From: Zoogloea sp.
GTDB taxonomy: Bacteria; Pseudomonadota; Gammaproteobacteria; Burkholderiales; Rhodocyclaceae
Assembly (NCBI RefSeq): GCF_023150065.1
Contig: NZ_JAKLLN010000013.1
Coordinates: 62,001 to 126,000 of the forward strand
DNA length: 64,000 nucleotides
Reading direction: 5' to 3'
Of this stretch, positions 7,681-15,422 are shown piece by piece. Position 1 is the first letter of the stretch. Each line of letters begins with the position of its first letter. The notes below the pieces were generated by a model. The model was not told the origin of the DNA and did no database searches. It saw only the letters and a list, made by a program, of their open reading frames with translations. The position numbers were made by a program, and so were the translations under genes.

Positions 7681-8673
7681 TCAGGGGATGAGGACGATCT
7701 GCTTCTTGGACTTCGGCGTGAGCGTCAGTTTGTGGGCCACATAGGTGACGGATCGCGTCCGGTCGGGTTTGTCGGGGGAGGTGTTCTCGATCGGGCCGCT
7801 TACCTTACAGAGACCGAACATGACAATCTCGGCATCAGGTGGGAAACCGCCGAGCCAGGAAGCATCGGGGTGTGCGATGCTGACCTCGAACGACTCTATC
7901 CGCATGGGATCGTCCGTCTTGCGATACAGCGGCCGACAGTTGAGGAAGCTGCTCTTGTACTTGGCACCAGCGGGGGGCTGATGGAAAGACCGCACGGAAC
8001 CGACCAGGGCAACCGGATAGGGGTTGTTGCCGCCCTTGGCAACCAGTTCCCAGGCTTCATCGAAGCGATCATGCTCGAAGAAGAACTGTTTCCAGGGAAG
8101 CCGCTTGGTACCCAATCGCAGGACCAGTTCGGCGGCAAGCAGAGCATCGGACTCGCACATCGCGCGCAGGACCAGGAGGTCGGCCGTGGTGCGCAGATAG
8201 CTGTCGAGCCGCTTCTCCGAGGTGATCACCTCGGTCGCCGTCTTGGGTGCTCCGGCGGTGAGGCCGCTGTCAATGACCGTTGGTGCACTGCCCGACAGCC
8301 CGTGCTTGCGAAGTCCGTTGTGCAGGGCGAGCAGACGCAGCTCCCGCTTCCCGTCTTCCAGTGAGTTCAGGAACTCCGGGTCGGATTGCGCCGCAATGAT
8401 CTTCAGGCGGCCCGATGCGTCGTAGCGGCAGCCGGCGGCGTGTTCCGATCCACGGGTCAGGCCGATGTAGGCCGGTACATCGACGGGCTCGATGCGGTTG
8501 GCCCGGTTCTGCTGGTAGCGCGGGACGAACCGGACATCGCAGCCACATGACGGATCGTCGCAACGAAGATCAGGCGCGGTACCGCCCCCATCCGTCATGC
8601 CTTGCAGTTCCTCGACCGTGTGACGGTGTCCATGGCGATCCCGCGCTGCGCGCATCTTGATGCCTTTGCTCAT
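7681..8673 (-). CDS. Unknown protein with N-terminal Cys/His motif, 330 aa
   Basis: No family is recognised. Near the N-terminus it has Cys38-x4-Cys43-x-Cys45 and later His78-x3-Cys82 (RCDDPSCGCDVRF ... SEHAAGCRY), a plausible zinc site. The remainder is mixed alpha/beta with a C-terminal basic tail (LTLTPKSKKQIVLIP). The ATG at 8673 has a strong GGGAGG at nine-base spacing. The frame stays open far upstream across the opposite gene, but that extension is antisense noise. It lies just before the SMEK-like gene on the same strand, so the two may work together. It diverges from the PP-loop gene at 8881. Confidence 0.6.
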   Translation of the reverse strand: MSKGIKMRAARDRHGHRHTVEELQGMTDGGGTAPDLRCDDPSCGCDVRFVPRYQQNRANRIEPVDVPAYIGLTRGSEHAAGCRYDASGRLKIIAAQSDPEFLNSLEDGKRELRLLALHNGLRKHGLSGSAPTVIDSGLTAGAPKTATEVITSEKRLDSYLRTTADLLVLRAMCESDALLAAELVLRLGTKRLPWKQFFFEHDRFDEAWELVAKGGNNPYPVALVGSVRSFHQPPAGAKYKSSFLNCRPLYRKTDDPMRIESFEVSIAHPDASWLGGFPPDAEIVMFGLCKVSGPIENTSPDKPDRTRSVTYVAHKLTLTPKSKKQIVLIP

Positions 8674-8880
8674 GTTGTTGTCGTGCCTCCCAGAGTGATT
8701 CGTTTCGGAAAGTGTGCCACGCGACGCGCGCCAACGACATGGTTTTGGCATTCGCGCTCCCCCGTCAGCCCTTCGCATGATCCAAGCGGACGATGTCTCA
8801 CGAGAAGCTGAAGGCGGCTCGTCAAGGTGCTGACCTTGATTCCGCGATGGCGTCCGTAGCCTGGGAGCAGGAGGTCTATC

Positions 8881-10038
8881 GTGGAACAGATCGAACTGCC
8901 CTGGCTGGCATCGGCAGCTTTTCCCCCAACCATCGCGGCAAGCACGGCCGCAGCCGAGTGCTTTGCCGTGGCGCGCAATCCGCAGATCGACATCGCCCTG
9001 ATGGGCCATGCGCCGGTCTATGTCGGCGTCAGTGGCGGCAAGGACAGCCAGGCGCTGGCCTACCGGATTCAGGCTTATCTCGACACCATCGGGCACGCCG
9101 GAACGCGGGCATTGATCCACAGCGACCTGGGGCGTGTGGAATGGCGCGATTCCATCCTGGTCTGCGAGCGGCTCGCCGAGCGCTTGGGCTGGGAGCTGAT
9201 CGTCGTGCGCCGTGCGGCGGGCGACATGATGGATCGCTGGCTGTCGCGCTGGACAGCGAACGTCGAGCGCTACGCTGCCTTGTCGTGCGTGAAGCTCATC
9301 ATGCCGTGGAGTTCGGCGTCCCAGCGCTTTTGCACCAGCGAATTGAAGTCTGCGGTGATCGCACGCGCCATCCGGGTACGGCACCCGACCGGGACGGTGA
9401 TTTCGGCCGTGGGCATCCGGCGCGAGGAGAGTCCCGCACGATCCCGCGCGCCAGCAGCCAAGCGGGACGAGCGGTTGACCCGCTCGCGTGGGATCGGCCT
9501 CACCTGGAACCCGCTTATCCACTGGCCGCGTAGCGACGTGCTCGACTACATCCGCACGCGTGGGGACATCCTGCATGCCGCCTACCGGATCTACGGCAGC
9601 AGCCGGGTCTCGTGTGCGTTTTGTGTGCTGGCGTCGCAGGCCGACTTGCTGGCCGCCACCCGCTGTGAAGAAAACGCAGCGATCTACCGCGAAATCGTCG
9701 AACTGGAGACTCGCTCGACCTTCTCGTTCCAGAGCAAGCGCTGGCTGGGCGACGTGGCACCGGGCTTGCTCGATGCACCGTTGCTCGCGGCCCTTGTCGA
9801 GGTCAAGGAGCGGGCCGCGCAGCGGCAGGCTGCCGAGGCGGAGATTCCCGCCCACCTGCTCTATGAAGCGGGCTGGCCGGTGAGCATGCCGACGCCGGCC
9901 GAGGCGCGGCACCTCGCATCGGTGCGCCAGCGCGTTGCCGAAGCCGTGGGCATCGCCGTCGATTGCCTGGACGGCGATGCGGTCGGCGCCCGCTACGCGG
10001 CGCTGATCCAGCAACAGACCCAGCGACGGCAGGCATGA
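8881..10038 (+). CDS. PAPS-reductase-family PP-loop protein
   Basis: A 385-residue member of the phosphoadenosine-phosphosulphate-reductase-like PP-loop ATPase family. The signature GVSGGKDSQALA (SGGKDS at 51-56) binds ATP; IHSDLGRVEW and RFCTSELK follow in the family order, and SCAFCVLAS adds a Cys-x2-Cys. Related proteins include DndC-type and IbrA-type enzymes, whose substrates on mobile elements are mostly unknown, so true sulphate reduction is unlikely. The start is GTG at 8881 with AGGAGG upstream. It overlaps the next gene by ATGA and leads a run of three genes up to the ParB gene. PP-loop/ParB pairs resemble IbrA/IbrB. Confidence 0.75.
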   Translation: MEQIELPWLASAAFPPTIAASTAAAECFAVARNPQIDIALMGHAPVYVGVSGGKDSQALAYRIQAYLDTIGHAGTRALIHSDLGRVEWRDSILVCERLAERLGWELIVVRRAAGDMMDRWLSRWTANVERYAALSCVKLIMPWSSASQRFCTSELKSAVIARAIRVRHPTGTVISAVGIRREESPARSRAPAAKRDERLTRSRGIGLTWNPLIHWPRSDVLDYIRTRGDILHAAYRIYGSSRVSCAFCVLASQADLLAATRCEENAAIYREIVELETRSTFSFQSKRWLGDVAPGLLDAPLLAALVEVKERAAQRQAAEAEIPAHLLYEAGWPVSMPTPAEARHLASVRQRVAEAVGIAVDCLDGDAVGARYAALIQQQTQRRQA

Positions 10039-10325
10039 TGGCCGTGGGACGCGCCTTCGGCGGCAACGTGTGGGTGGTCTGGACGCCGGGTGTGCTGGTA
10101 TCGCTGCGCCGACTCGGCCACCGCGAGGCCATCCAGCGCTTGTGCGCCGAGTTCGACGAGGACGGCCCGGATTGTGGCTACAACGCCGTGATCCAGGACT
10201 ACGCCAGCATATGGTGGAAGCAGGCGAACAGCGACCCGAACCTCACCCGGTTTTCCGACCATCACCGACAACTGGCGGCGCGCCTGAAACGCATGACGGG
10301 CCGCACCCATTCGACAAAGGCCTGA
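10035..10325 (+). CDS. Hypothetical protein, 96 aa
   Basis: A small soluble protein of unknown function, starting within the stop of the PP-loop gene (ATGA overlap), so translation is probably coupled. The sequence (NVWVVWTPGVLVSLRRLGH, then AVIQDYASIWWKQANSDP) is rich in aromatic residues and appears folded. It has one Cys pair separated by about 15 residues and no known motif. Its place between the PP-loop gene and the PRTRC ParB gene suggests a role in the same unit. Confidence 0.6.
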   Translation: MMAVGRAFGGNVWVVWTPGVLVSLRRLGHREAIQRLCAEFDEDGPDCGYNAVIQDYASIWWKQANSDPNLTRFSDHHRQLAARLKRMTGRTHSTKA

Positions 10326-10327
10326 CC

Positions 10328-10573
10328 ATGAAGCTGGATCAGCAACTGCTCGACCGGATCACCTTGAACGACCGCGACGCCTTGTGCGAAGTCGCGCACC
10401 TGTTGCGTGAAGCGGATCGCGCCTGGAACCGGATCGAACGCGGCAAACAGACCGAACTCAGCGCCATGCACCACGACGACGGCTCGCTGGCGTACTGCCT
10501 GCGCTGGGCGCAGCAGGCGGCGGACGAGTTGATCGCGGCAACCCAGGGGGCTGGTTCGCAGACGAGCCGGTGA
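10328..10573 (+). CDS. Hypothetical protein, 81 aa
   Basis: An all-helical small protein (KLDQQLLDRITLNDRDALCE ... LAYCLRWAQQAADELIAATQG). It follows the previous gene by two bases. The tight spacing and good codon use argue that it is real and co-transcribed. No family is recognised and there is no membrane segment. It precedes the ParB gene by 65 bp. Confidence 0.6.
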   Translation: MKLDQQLLDRITLNDRDALCEVAHLLREADRAWNRIERGKQTELSAMHHDDGSLAYCLRWAQQAADELIAATQGAGSQTSR

Positions 10574-10638
10574 GGGCGCAGGTCCTTGAAAGAGATCGGC
10601 CCGGCGAGAGCATGAAGACATCCCATCAGGAGGCCGTC

Positions 10639-12408
10639 ATGGACACACCGAACCATCCCACCCTGCCGCTGCGCCGCATCGTGCAGGGCAAGAACCCCCG
10701 CGAATACTTCGACCCGGCGGAAATGGCCGAGTTGGAGGATGGCCTGCGCGCTGCCGGCCGCGTCATCCAGCCCATCCTCGTCCGCCCGATCCCCGGCACC
10801 GACCGCTACGAAATCGTGGCGGGGGAGCGCCGCTGGCGCGCCGCCCAGACCGTCTTCGGCGACGACTACGACATGCCCGTCGTCATCGAGGCACTGAGCG
10901 ACGAGCAGGCCGAAGCCTTCGCCACCATCGAAAACCATCACCGTGCCGCCATGTCGCGCGCCGAGGAGGCGCAAGCCGCCCGCCGCCAGTTGATGCGCCA
11001 CAAGGGTGATAAGGACGAGGCGGCGGCAGCACTTGGCTGGAAGCCCGAACTGCTGGAGCGACGGCTGGCGCTGCTGACCTGCACGCCCGCTGTGTTGAAG
11101 GCACTCACGCACCGGCAGATTCAGCTTGGTCACGCCGAACTGCTGGCCGGGGTGCCGCCTGAGAAGCAGAACGCCGTGCTGACCGGTGTGATTGCGCACA
11201 AGGTGCCGGTGGGCGTCTTGAAGGAGCAGCTTGGCCGCTTCGCCCGCCGTCTGGCTGACGCCATCTTCGACATCGCACAGTGTGCGGCCTGCCAGCACAA
11301 CTCGTCTCGCCAGTCCGGGCTGTTCGACGCGAGCCTGGGCGACGGCTTCTGCCAGCACCCTACGCACTACGACGAACTCACGCAGCAGGCCGTGGCGGCG
11401 AAGGCGGCGAGCTTGGGCGAGCAGTACCCCATGGTTCGCATCGTCAAGGCGACCGATGGTTTCTTGCCGCTGTCAGTGGCCGAGGACGGCGCGCTCGGTG
11501 TCGGCGCAGCACAGTATGCGGCCTGCAAAGGCTGTGCCTCCTTTGGTTGTGCCGTCTCGGCCATGCCGGGCACGCAGGGCGAAGTGACGACTTCCCTGTG
11601 CTTCGATGCGGCTTGCAACAGCCAGAAGGTCGCCGCGTGGGTGAAGGCGCAGCGCGAGAGCACGAAGCAGGAGAGGACGTCTGACAAGGCCGTGGCCCAA
11701 GGCAGCAAGCGCCAGCCGGCGTCCAAGACGAATGCCAAGCCCGCCACTGCGCCGAGCAACAAGACGCCGCAGCGCGTCGTGGACTACCGGCTCATGCAGT
11801 GGCGCAAATGGGCCGCGAAGGAACTCATGGTGCAGCCAGAGCGCAACCGGCGCGTGATGGTCGCTTTGGCGCGCTCGGGCCGGGCCAGCGACGTGCGCAG
11901 CACCGAGTACGGGCAGGCGGCGAGCCGGATCGCCGGCGCGGGTGCGATGGAGGGAACGGGCTTTCGCGGCCTGCTGCAAGAGGTGGATGCCATCGACGCA
12001 CAGCACCTGGAACGGCTGACCCTCGCGGTCACCGCCGCAGCCGCGTTCGGCGTGACCACGCACGACTTGGAGGCGCTGCTGAACTACCTCCAGGTCGATG
12101 AGGCAAAACACTTCAAATGGGACGCTGCCTTCCTTGAACTATTCACCCTGAGCGAACTGGACGCCCTGGCCAGTGAGGTGGGGCTGCGCGCAAAGATAGG
12201 GGCGAGCCTTTACAAGCTGGCCCGCGAGAAGAAGAAGGCCGACTTCATCAAGGCGCTGCTTGCCGTTTCGGACTTCCCCTATGACGGCTCCGTCCCGGCC
12301 GTCATGCGCTATCCACGCAAGACTGAGCAGCCCGAAGTCGAACCGCTCGACCCCGATGCGGCCGAGGAGGTAGAAGGCGCCGACGAGGACGCCGCCTTGG
12401 CGGCGTGA
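10639..12408 (+). CDS. PRTRC system ParB-family protein
   Basis: A 589-residue protein with an N-terminal ParB/Spo0J nuclease-like domain (about residues 10-110; IVAGERRWRAAQ and the TIENHHRAAMSRAEEA helix), followed by a helix-turn-helix-like segment (DEAAAALGWKPELLERRLAL). The middle has cysteine clusters (CAACQHN, GFCQHPTHY, CKGCASFGC, CFDAACN) that could bind zinc. The C-terminal third is helical with an acidic tail. The start at 10639 has AGGAGG upstream; in-frame GTG 10570 and ATG 10612 are weaker. ParB proteins are CTP-dependent DNA clamps in segregation, but here it leads the PRTRC cassette and no ParA is adjacent. A terminator-like hairpin follows directly. Confidence 0.85.
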   Translation: MDTPNHPTLPLRRIVQGKNPREYFDPAEMAELEDGLRAAGRVIQPILVRPIPGTDRYEIVAGERRWRAAQTVFGDDYDMPVVIEALSDEQAEAFATIENHHRAAMSRAEEAQAARRQLMRHKGDKDEAAAALGWKPELLERRLALLTCTPAVLKALTHRQIQLGHAELLAGVPPEKQNAVLTGVIAHKVPVGVLKEQLGRFARRLADAIFDIAQCAACQHNSSRQSGLFDASLGDGFCQHPTHYDELTQQAVAAKAASLGEQYPMVRIVKATDGFLPLSVAEDGALGVGAAQYAACKGCASFGCAVSAMPGTQGEVTTSLCFDAACNSQKVAAWVKAQRESTKQERTSDKAVAQGSKRQPASKTNAKPATAPSNKTPQRVVDYRLMQWRKWAAKELMVQPERNRRVMVALARSGRASDVRSTEYGQAASRIAGAGAMEGTGFRGLLQEVDAIDAQHLERLTLAVTAAAAFGVTTHDLEALLNYLQVDEAKHFKWDAAFLELFTLSELDALASEVGLRAKIGASLYKLAREKKKADFIKALLAVSDFPYDGSVPAVMRYPRKTEQPEVEPLDPDAAEEVEGADEDAALAA

Positions 12409-12434
12409 GCGCCGCAGCCACTGGAAAACCCCCG

Positions 12435-12473
12435 ATGCCTTCGTAGCATGGTCTTCGAAGGCATTTCTTTTTT
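12435..12473 (+). terminator. Intrinsic terminator or attenuator after the ParB gene
   Basis: ATGCCTTCG (12435-12443) pairs with CGAAGGCAT (12456-12464) across a 12-nt loop and is followed by TTCTTTTTT (12465-12473). This is a textbook intrinsic terminator. It lies between the ParB gene and PRTRC E, and the Shine-Dalgarno of E (GAAGGAG) begins right after the T-run. It may therefore limit expression of the downstream PRTRC genes or separate two transcription units. Confidence 0.75.
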
Positions 12474-12486
12474 GAAGGAGCGTGAC

Positions 12487-12987
12487 ATGACCCTGTTTGC
12501 AGAACTCTATGCGCTGGCCCTGACCGCGACGCTGACCATGACGGTGAGCGCCGACGAGAAGTCGGGCCGGCTGACCGTGAATGTGATTCCCAAGCCGCGC
12601 AAGGACGTGAGCGAGCCGACGCTGACGCAGCCCCTGAGCCTGACGGCGACCCCGCAGGAATTCGATGAGGGTTTCATCGCGGCGCTGACCGGCTACCGCG
12701 AGGTGCGCCAAAGCCTCGCGCAGCAGGCGGAAGCGACCAAGGAGGTGATCGAGGCGGCGAAGGCCGCTTCGGTGAAGAAAGCCAGCGATGCGGCGAGCAA
12801 GGCCGCCAAGTCCGGTGCCGCCACCGGCGTGACCAGCAAGGTGGCGAGCCCCGCGAACATGCCTGTCCAGGCGACGCCCGCAGAGGATGACGACGAGGGA
12901 GCCGACACCGCCTGCACGAGCGCCACGCCCGCCGCTGCGGCAACCGCAGCAACGGCGGGTGCCGAGTCCTACGACCTCTTCGGTTGA
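12487..12987 (+). CDS. PRTRC system protein E
   Basis: A 166-residue protein matching PRTRC protein E in position and in its opening (MTLFAELYALALTATLTM, then beta-strand residues SGRLTVNVIPKPR). The first 80 residues appear folded, and YREVRQSLAQQAEATKEVI forms a helix. The remaining 70 residues are Ala/Thr/Asp-rich and disordered, ending YDLFG. The start is fixed by GAAGGAG at 12474-12480. The biochemical role of E is unknown. It is separated from protein C by 112 bp containing small hairpins. Confidence 0.8.
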   Translation: MTLFAELYALALTATLTMTVSADEKSGRLTVNVIPKPRKDVSEPTLTQPLSLTATPQEFDEGFIAALTGYREVRQSLAQQAEATKEVIEAAKAASVKKASDAASKAAKSGAATGVTSKVASPANMPVQATPAEDDDEGADTACTSATPAAAATAATAGAESYDLFG

Positions 12988-13051
12988 GCGCCACCGAAGC
13001 GCCGCGACGTGGGCTTGCAACCGCCCCTTCGGTTGAGAGACTGGATTCCAA

Positions 13052-13071
13052 GGCGGTCGAAGGCGACCGCC
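13052..13071. other. Perfect 8-bp hairpin between PRTRC E and C
   Basis: GGCGGTCG (13052-13059), AAGG loop, CGACCGCC (13064-13071). A second small stem, CAACCG/CGGTTG, lies at 13018-13035, and an 11-nt direct repeat CTTCGGTTGAG occurs at 12978-12988 and 13027-13037. The hairpin has no T-run, so it is not an intrinsic terminator. It may stabilise or process the mRNA ahead of the protein C gene. Confidence 0.4.
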
Positions 13072-13099
13072 ATCTCACCGAACCAAGGAGCAAAACACC

Positions 13100-13567
13100 A
13101 TGTCGATTGCAGTTCTCGAAATCAGGCGATCCTTCCGCTACAACGGCATCATGCTGCCGGACGTGCCGGGGTTCGAACCCCGCGAAGTGCGCGACCTCTA
13201 CAGCGCGCAGTACCCCGAACTCGTGAGCGCCGAGGTCGAGCCCGGCGAGGTGCGCGACGGCGTGCAGGAGTTCAATTTCCGCAAGGCGGTCGGCACCAAG
13301 GGCGCAGGCGTTGCGCCTGCCGGGGTGCAGGCCGAAGGCGGCGAGGCCGGCCCGCGCCTTGCAGCCCTGTTGGCGACGATTCAGGCCGACGAGGCAGGGG
13401 CGAGCGGCGCGCAGTCCAAGTTGTCCGCCGCGCTGTCGCGCCGTAGCGTGCTGGCCCGTTCGACGGCGATGAGCCGGTTCGCCCAGGCCACCCTGGCGAA
13501 GCCGCACCTCGATGCGCGCCCGCACCGCTCGGCGGCGACAAGCGACATGCTGGCGCCGGTGGCATGA
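13100..13567 (+). CDS. PRTRC protein C (ubiquitin-like) with long C-terminal tail
   Basis: Residues 1-68 match PRTRC protein C, a predicted prokaryotic ubiquitin-like fold: IAVLEIRRSFRYNGIMLPD, then EVRDLYSAQYPELVSAEVE, and the ending FNFRKAVGTKG. Protein C is usually about 70 residues. Here the product is 155 residues because of an 87-residue Ala/Ser-rich tail containing EGGEAG (79-84) and a helical segment. If C is conjugated through a C-terminal glycine, the tail would need removal, a job suited to the JAB protein A downstream. The start has AAGGAG at nine bases. Its stop overlaps the ATG of protein F (ATGA). Confidence 0.8.
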   Translation: MSIAVLEIRRSFRYNGIMLPDVPGFEPREVRDLYSAQYPELVSAEVEPGEVRDGVQEFNFRKAVGTKGAGVAPAGVQAEGGEAGPRLAALLATIQADEAGASGAQSKLSAALSRRSVLARSTAMSRFAQATLAKPHLDARPHRSAATSDMLAPVA

Positions 13568-14646
13568 CGCCGAACCTGAACATCGGCATGGACAGGCCAG
13601 TCTTCGCCGCGATGCCCATCCTGGCGCTGCCTCAACTGAGTGGGAAGGTGCCGCTGTCGGTGGCCTCGCGTTCGCAGGCCAAGGCGAACGCGGGGCTGTG
13701 CCGTTGCCTGATCGATGCGGGCATCGTGCATGAGGATGCGCTGCCCGCGAACGAACCCGATCCGCTCAAAGCCTGCCAGCAGGCTATCGACGCCTGGATC
13801 AAGCGCCTGATCGGGCCGCTGCACTGCCTGCAACCCCGTGTGGCGATCAACGTGCTCGACGAGCACCAGCACCACCCGGCCAGCCGAGAAGGCAAGCAGA
13901 GCGCCTACGCCTACCTCGACCTGTACTGGTGCGAGTACCACGAGAGCGAATGGCCGGTGGGCCGGCAACTGGAAGCGCTGAATACGGCGATGCCGGGCCT
14001 CGGGGCCACGGTGTTGCAGGTGCTGCGCGAGCAGAGCCGCTACGTCTATCCCGTCTTCACCCCCGACATTGCCGACGACGTGTCGTCCTATCTGTACTGG
14101 CAGGGCGAGTCGGACGAAGAGGCCGCGCTCGACATGATGTGCGAGGACGACAACGAAGCCGACCGGGAGGCCATGCGCGACGAAATGGTCACCCGCGCAA
14201 TGCTCGACGCCGCCTATCCCGAGTGGGCGCGGCGCTGGCTGGTGCGACCGGAGAAGGGGAGGCGTCGGCGCAAGGGCGAGGCGGCCCTGCGACTCTGCGA
14301 TCTGCGGCGTGCAGCCAAGACCCTGACCGACCCTGCGATGCGCGCCATCGTCGCCGACGCACTGGCGCTGTCCAAGCTGGCGCTGGACGACAGCTTCCGG
14401 CCCGACATCGACGGCGAGTACATCGGCTTCGGGGCCGTGCTGTCCTGGGACGAGGCCGACATCACGACGCGCATCTACGACGACCTGCTCAACCTCGCGC
14501 ACCAGTCCGAGTTCTGCGACCGCATGGGCGAGGCAGTGATCTCGCTCGACGACCCCGGCGCGCTCGGTGCTTGCTTTGCCCGCCTGGGCCTGCGCTTTGA
14601 GGCCATCGCGCTGATCGACCGCTTGATTCACGCCCTGAGCGACTGA
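13564..14646 (+). CDS. PRTRC system protein F
   Basis: A 360-residue protein corresponding by position and length to PRTRC protein F; its function is not known. The N-terminal half carries a conserved-looking LHCLQPRVAINVLDEHQHHP segment. The middle is very acidic (SDEEAALDMMCEDDNEADRE). The C-terminal region (DADALAL-type helices, GEYIGFGAVLSWDEADITT) looks globular. It has no membrane span. It starts inside the stop of protein C, so it is translationally coupled to it, and ends 26 bp before protein B. Confidence 0.75.
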   Translation: MTPNLNIGMDRPVFAAMPILALPQLSGKVPLSVASRSQAKANAGLCRCLIDAGIVHEDALPANEPDPLKACQQAIDAWIKRLIGPLHCLQPRVAINVLDEHQHHPASREGKQSAYAYLDLYWCEYHESEWPVGRQLEALNTAMPGLGATVLQVLREQSRYVYPVFTPDIADDVSSYLYWQGESDEEAALDMMCEDDNEADREAMRDEMVTRAMLDAAYPEWARRWLVRPEKGRRRRKGEAALRLCDLRRAAKTLTDPAMRAIVADALALSKLALDDSFRPDIDGEYIGFGAVLSWDEADITTRIYDDLLNLAHQSEFCDRMGEAVISLDDPGALGACFARLGLRFEAIALIDRLIHALSD

Positions 14647-14672
14647 GACTGTTCTCAGGAGGTCATTCCAAG

Positions 14673-15422
14673 ATGAACGAAGCCGAGTTTTCCATCCACA
14701 CCCCGACCGAGAACGTGCTGACGCTCGATCAGGCGGTGCTGCTCTACCACGGCCGCAACGGCGGCGCGCTGGCCACCGTCCACGAGGTGATGACCGTGGA
14801 CGGTGCGCCGGTGATCGGCGCGGGCCGCGCCATGACCGCGCAGGCGGCACGCGAACTGGCCGCAGCCTTGCTCCAGCGGGTGGCCCACAGCGGCTTCCTG
14901 CCCGAGACGGTGCTCTACGTGCATGGCGACCTGATCCTGTGGTGGGTACCGCCTGCACGCCGCCACATTGCCTTCCGGGTGGATGGCGACCATGCCGAAG
15001 CCTTCGGCGGTGGCGAGCGCGGGGAGACGGTGCCGCTGCCGGGGCTGGTCTTCGCGGCATCGAGCCGGACGTGGGGCGTTTGGGCCGTCAAGGGAAGCCG
15101 CCGCCCGACGCCGCAGACCCCGCTGTACCAAGCCCCATTCTTCAACGTCAATGGGCAGGGCGGTATCTGCCAAGGCAATGTGCCGAAGCCCGAAGGCACC
15201 ACGGTGGAGAAGATCGAAGCCTGGAACGATGCCTTCTTCCGCTCCTACTTCACCCACCCGAACGTGACCGGCAAGCTGCTGCGCTACCGGGGCGGCGCCT
15301 ATGCCTTCTGGCGCGACATGCTCGACCGGCGTTTCGCCCGCTTCCCGGAGCGCGTGCTGGTCGATGTCAAGACGACGCTGGGCGGGCTGCTCGGAGAAAA
15401 AGACCGCAAGGGGGCCGCATGA
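14673..15422 (+). CDS. PRTRC protein B (E2-like)
   Basis: A 249-residue protein corresponding to PRTRC protein B, a family classed among prokaryotic E2-like (ubiquitin-conjugating-like) proteins. It has one cysteine only, Cys166 in NGQGGICQGNVPKPEG, a loop position expected for the catalytic thioester cysteine. The preceding beta-rich region (LILWWVPPARRHIAF; TWGVWAVKG) fits the E2 sheet, and FERVLVD-type helices follow. The start has AGGAGG upstream. The stop overlaps the ATG of protein A. Its predicted partners are the ubiquitin-like C and the E1-like ThiF protein encoded in the same run. Confidence 0.8.
   Translation: MNEAEFSIHTPTENVLTLDQAVLLYHGRNGGALATVHEVMTVDGAPVIGAGRAMTAQAARELAAALLQRVAHSGFLPETVLYVHGDLILWWVPPARRHIAFRVDGDHAEAFGGGERGETVPLPGLVFAASSRTWGVWAVKGSRRPTPQTPLYQAPFFNVNGQGGICQGNVPKPEGTTVEKIEAWNDAFFRSYFTHPNVTGKLLRYRGGAYAFWRDMLDRRFARFPERVLVDVKTTLGGLLGEKDRKGAA

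Noticed and set aside
7681-10014. A 777-codon minus-strand open frame covering the PP-loop gene
   Set aside because: Only the part from 8673 downward has a ribosome site and normal composition; the rest is antisense to a clear PP-loop protein.
10639-12408. ParB gene as part of a chromosomal-type ParAB partition system
   Set aside because: No ParA-like Walker ATPase is encoded nearby; the adjacent genes identify it as the PRTRC ParB family.
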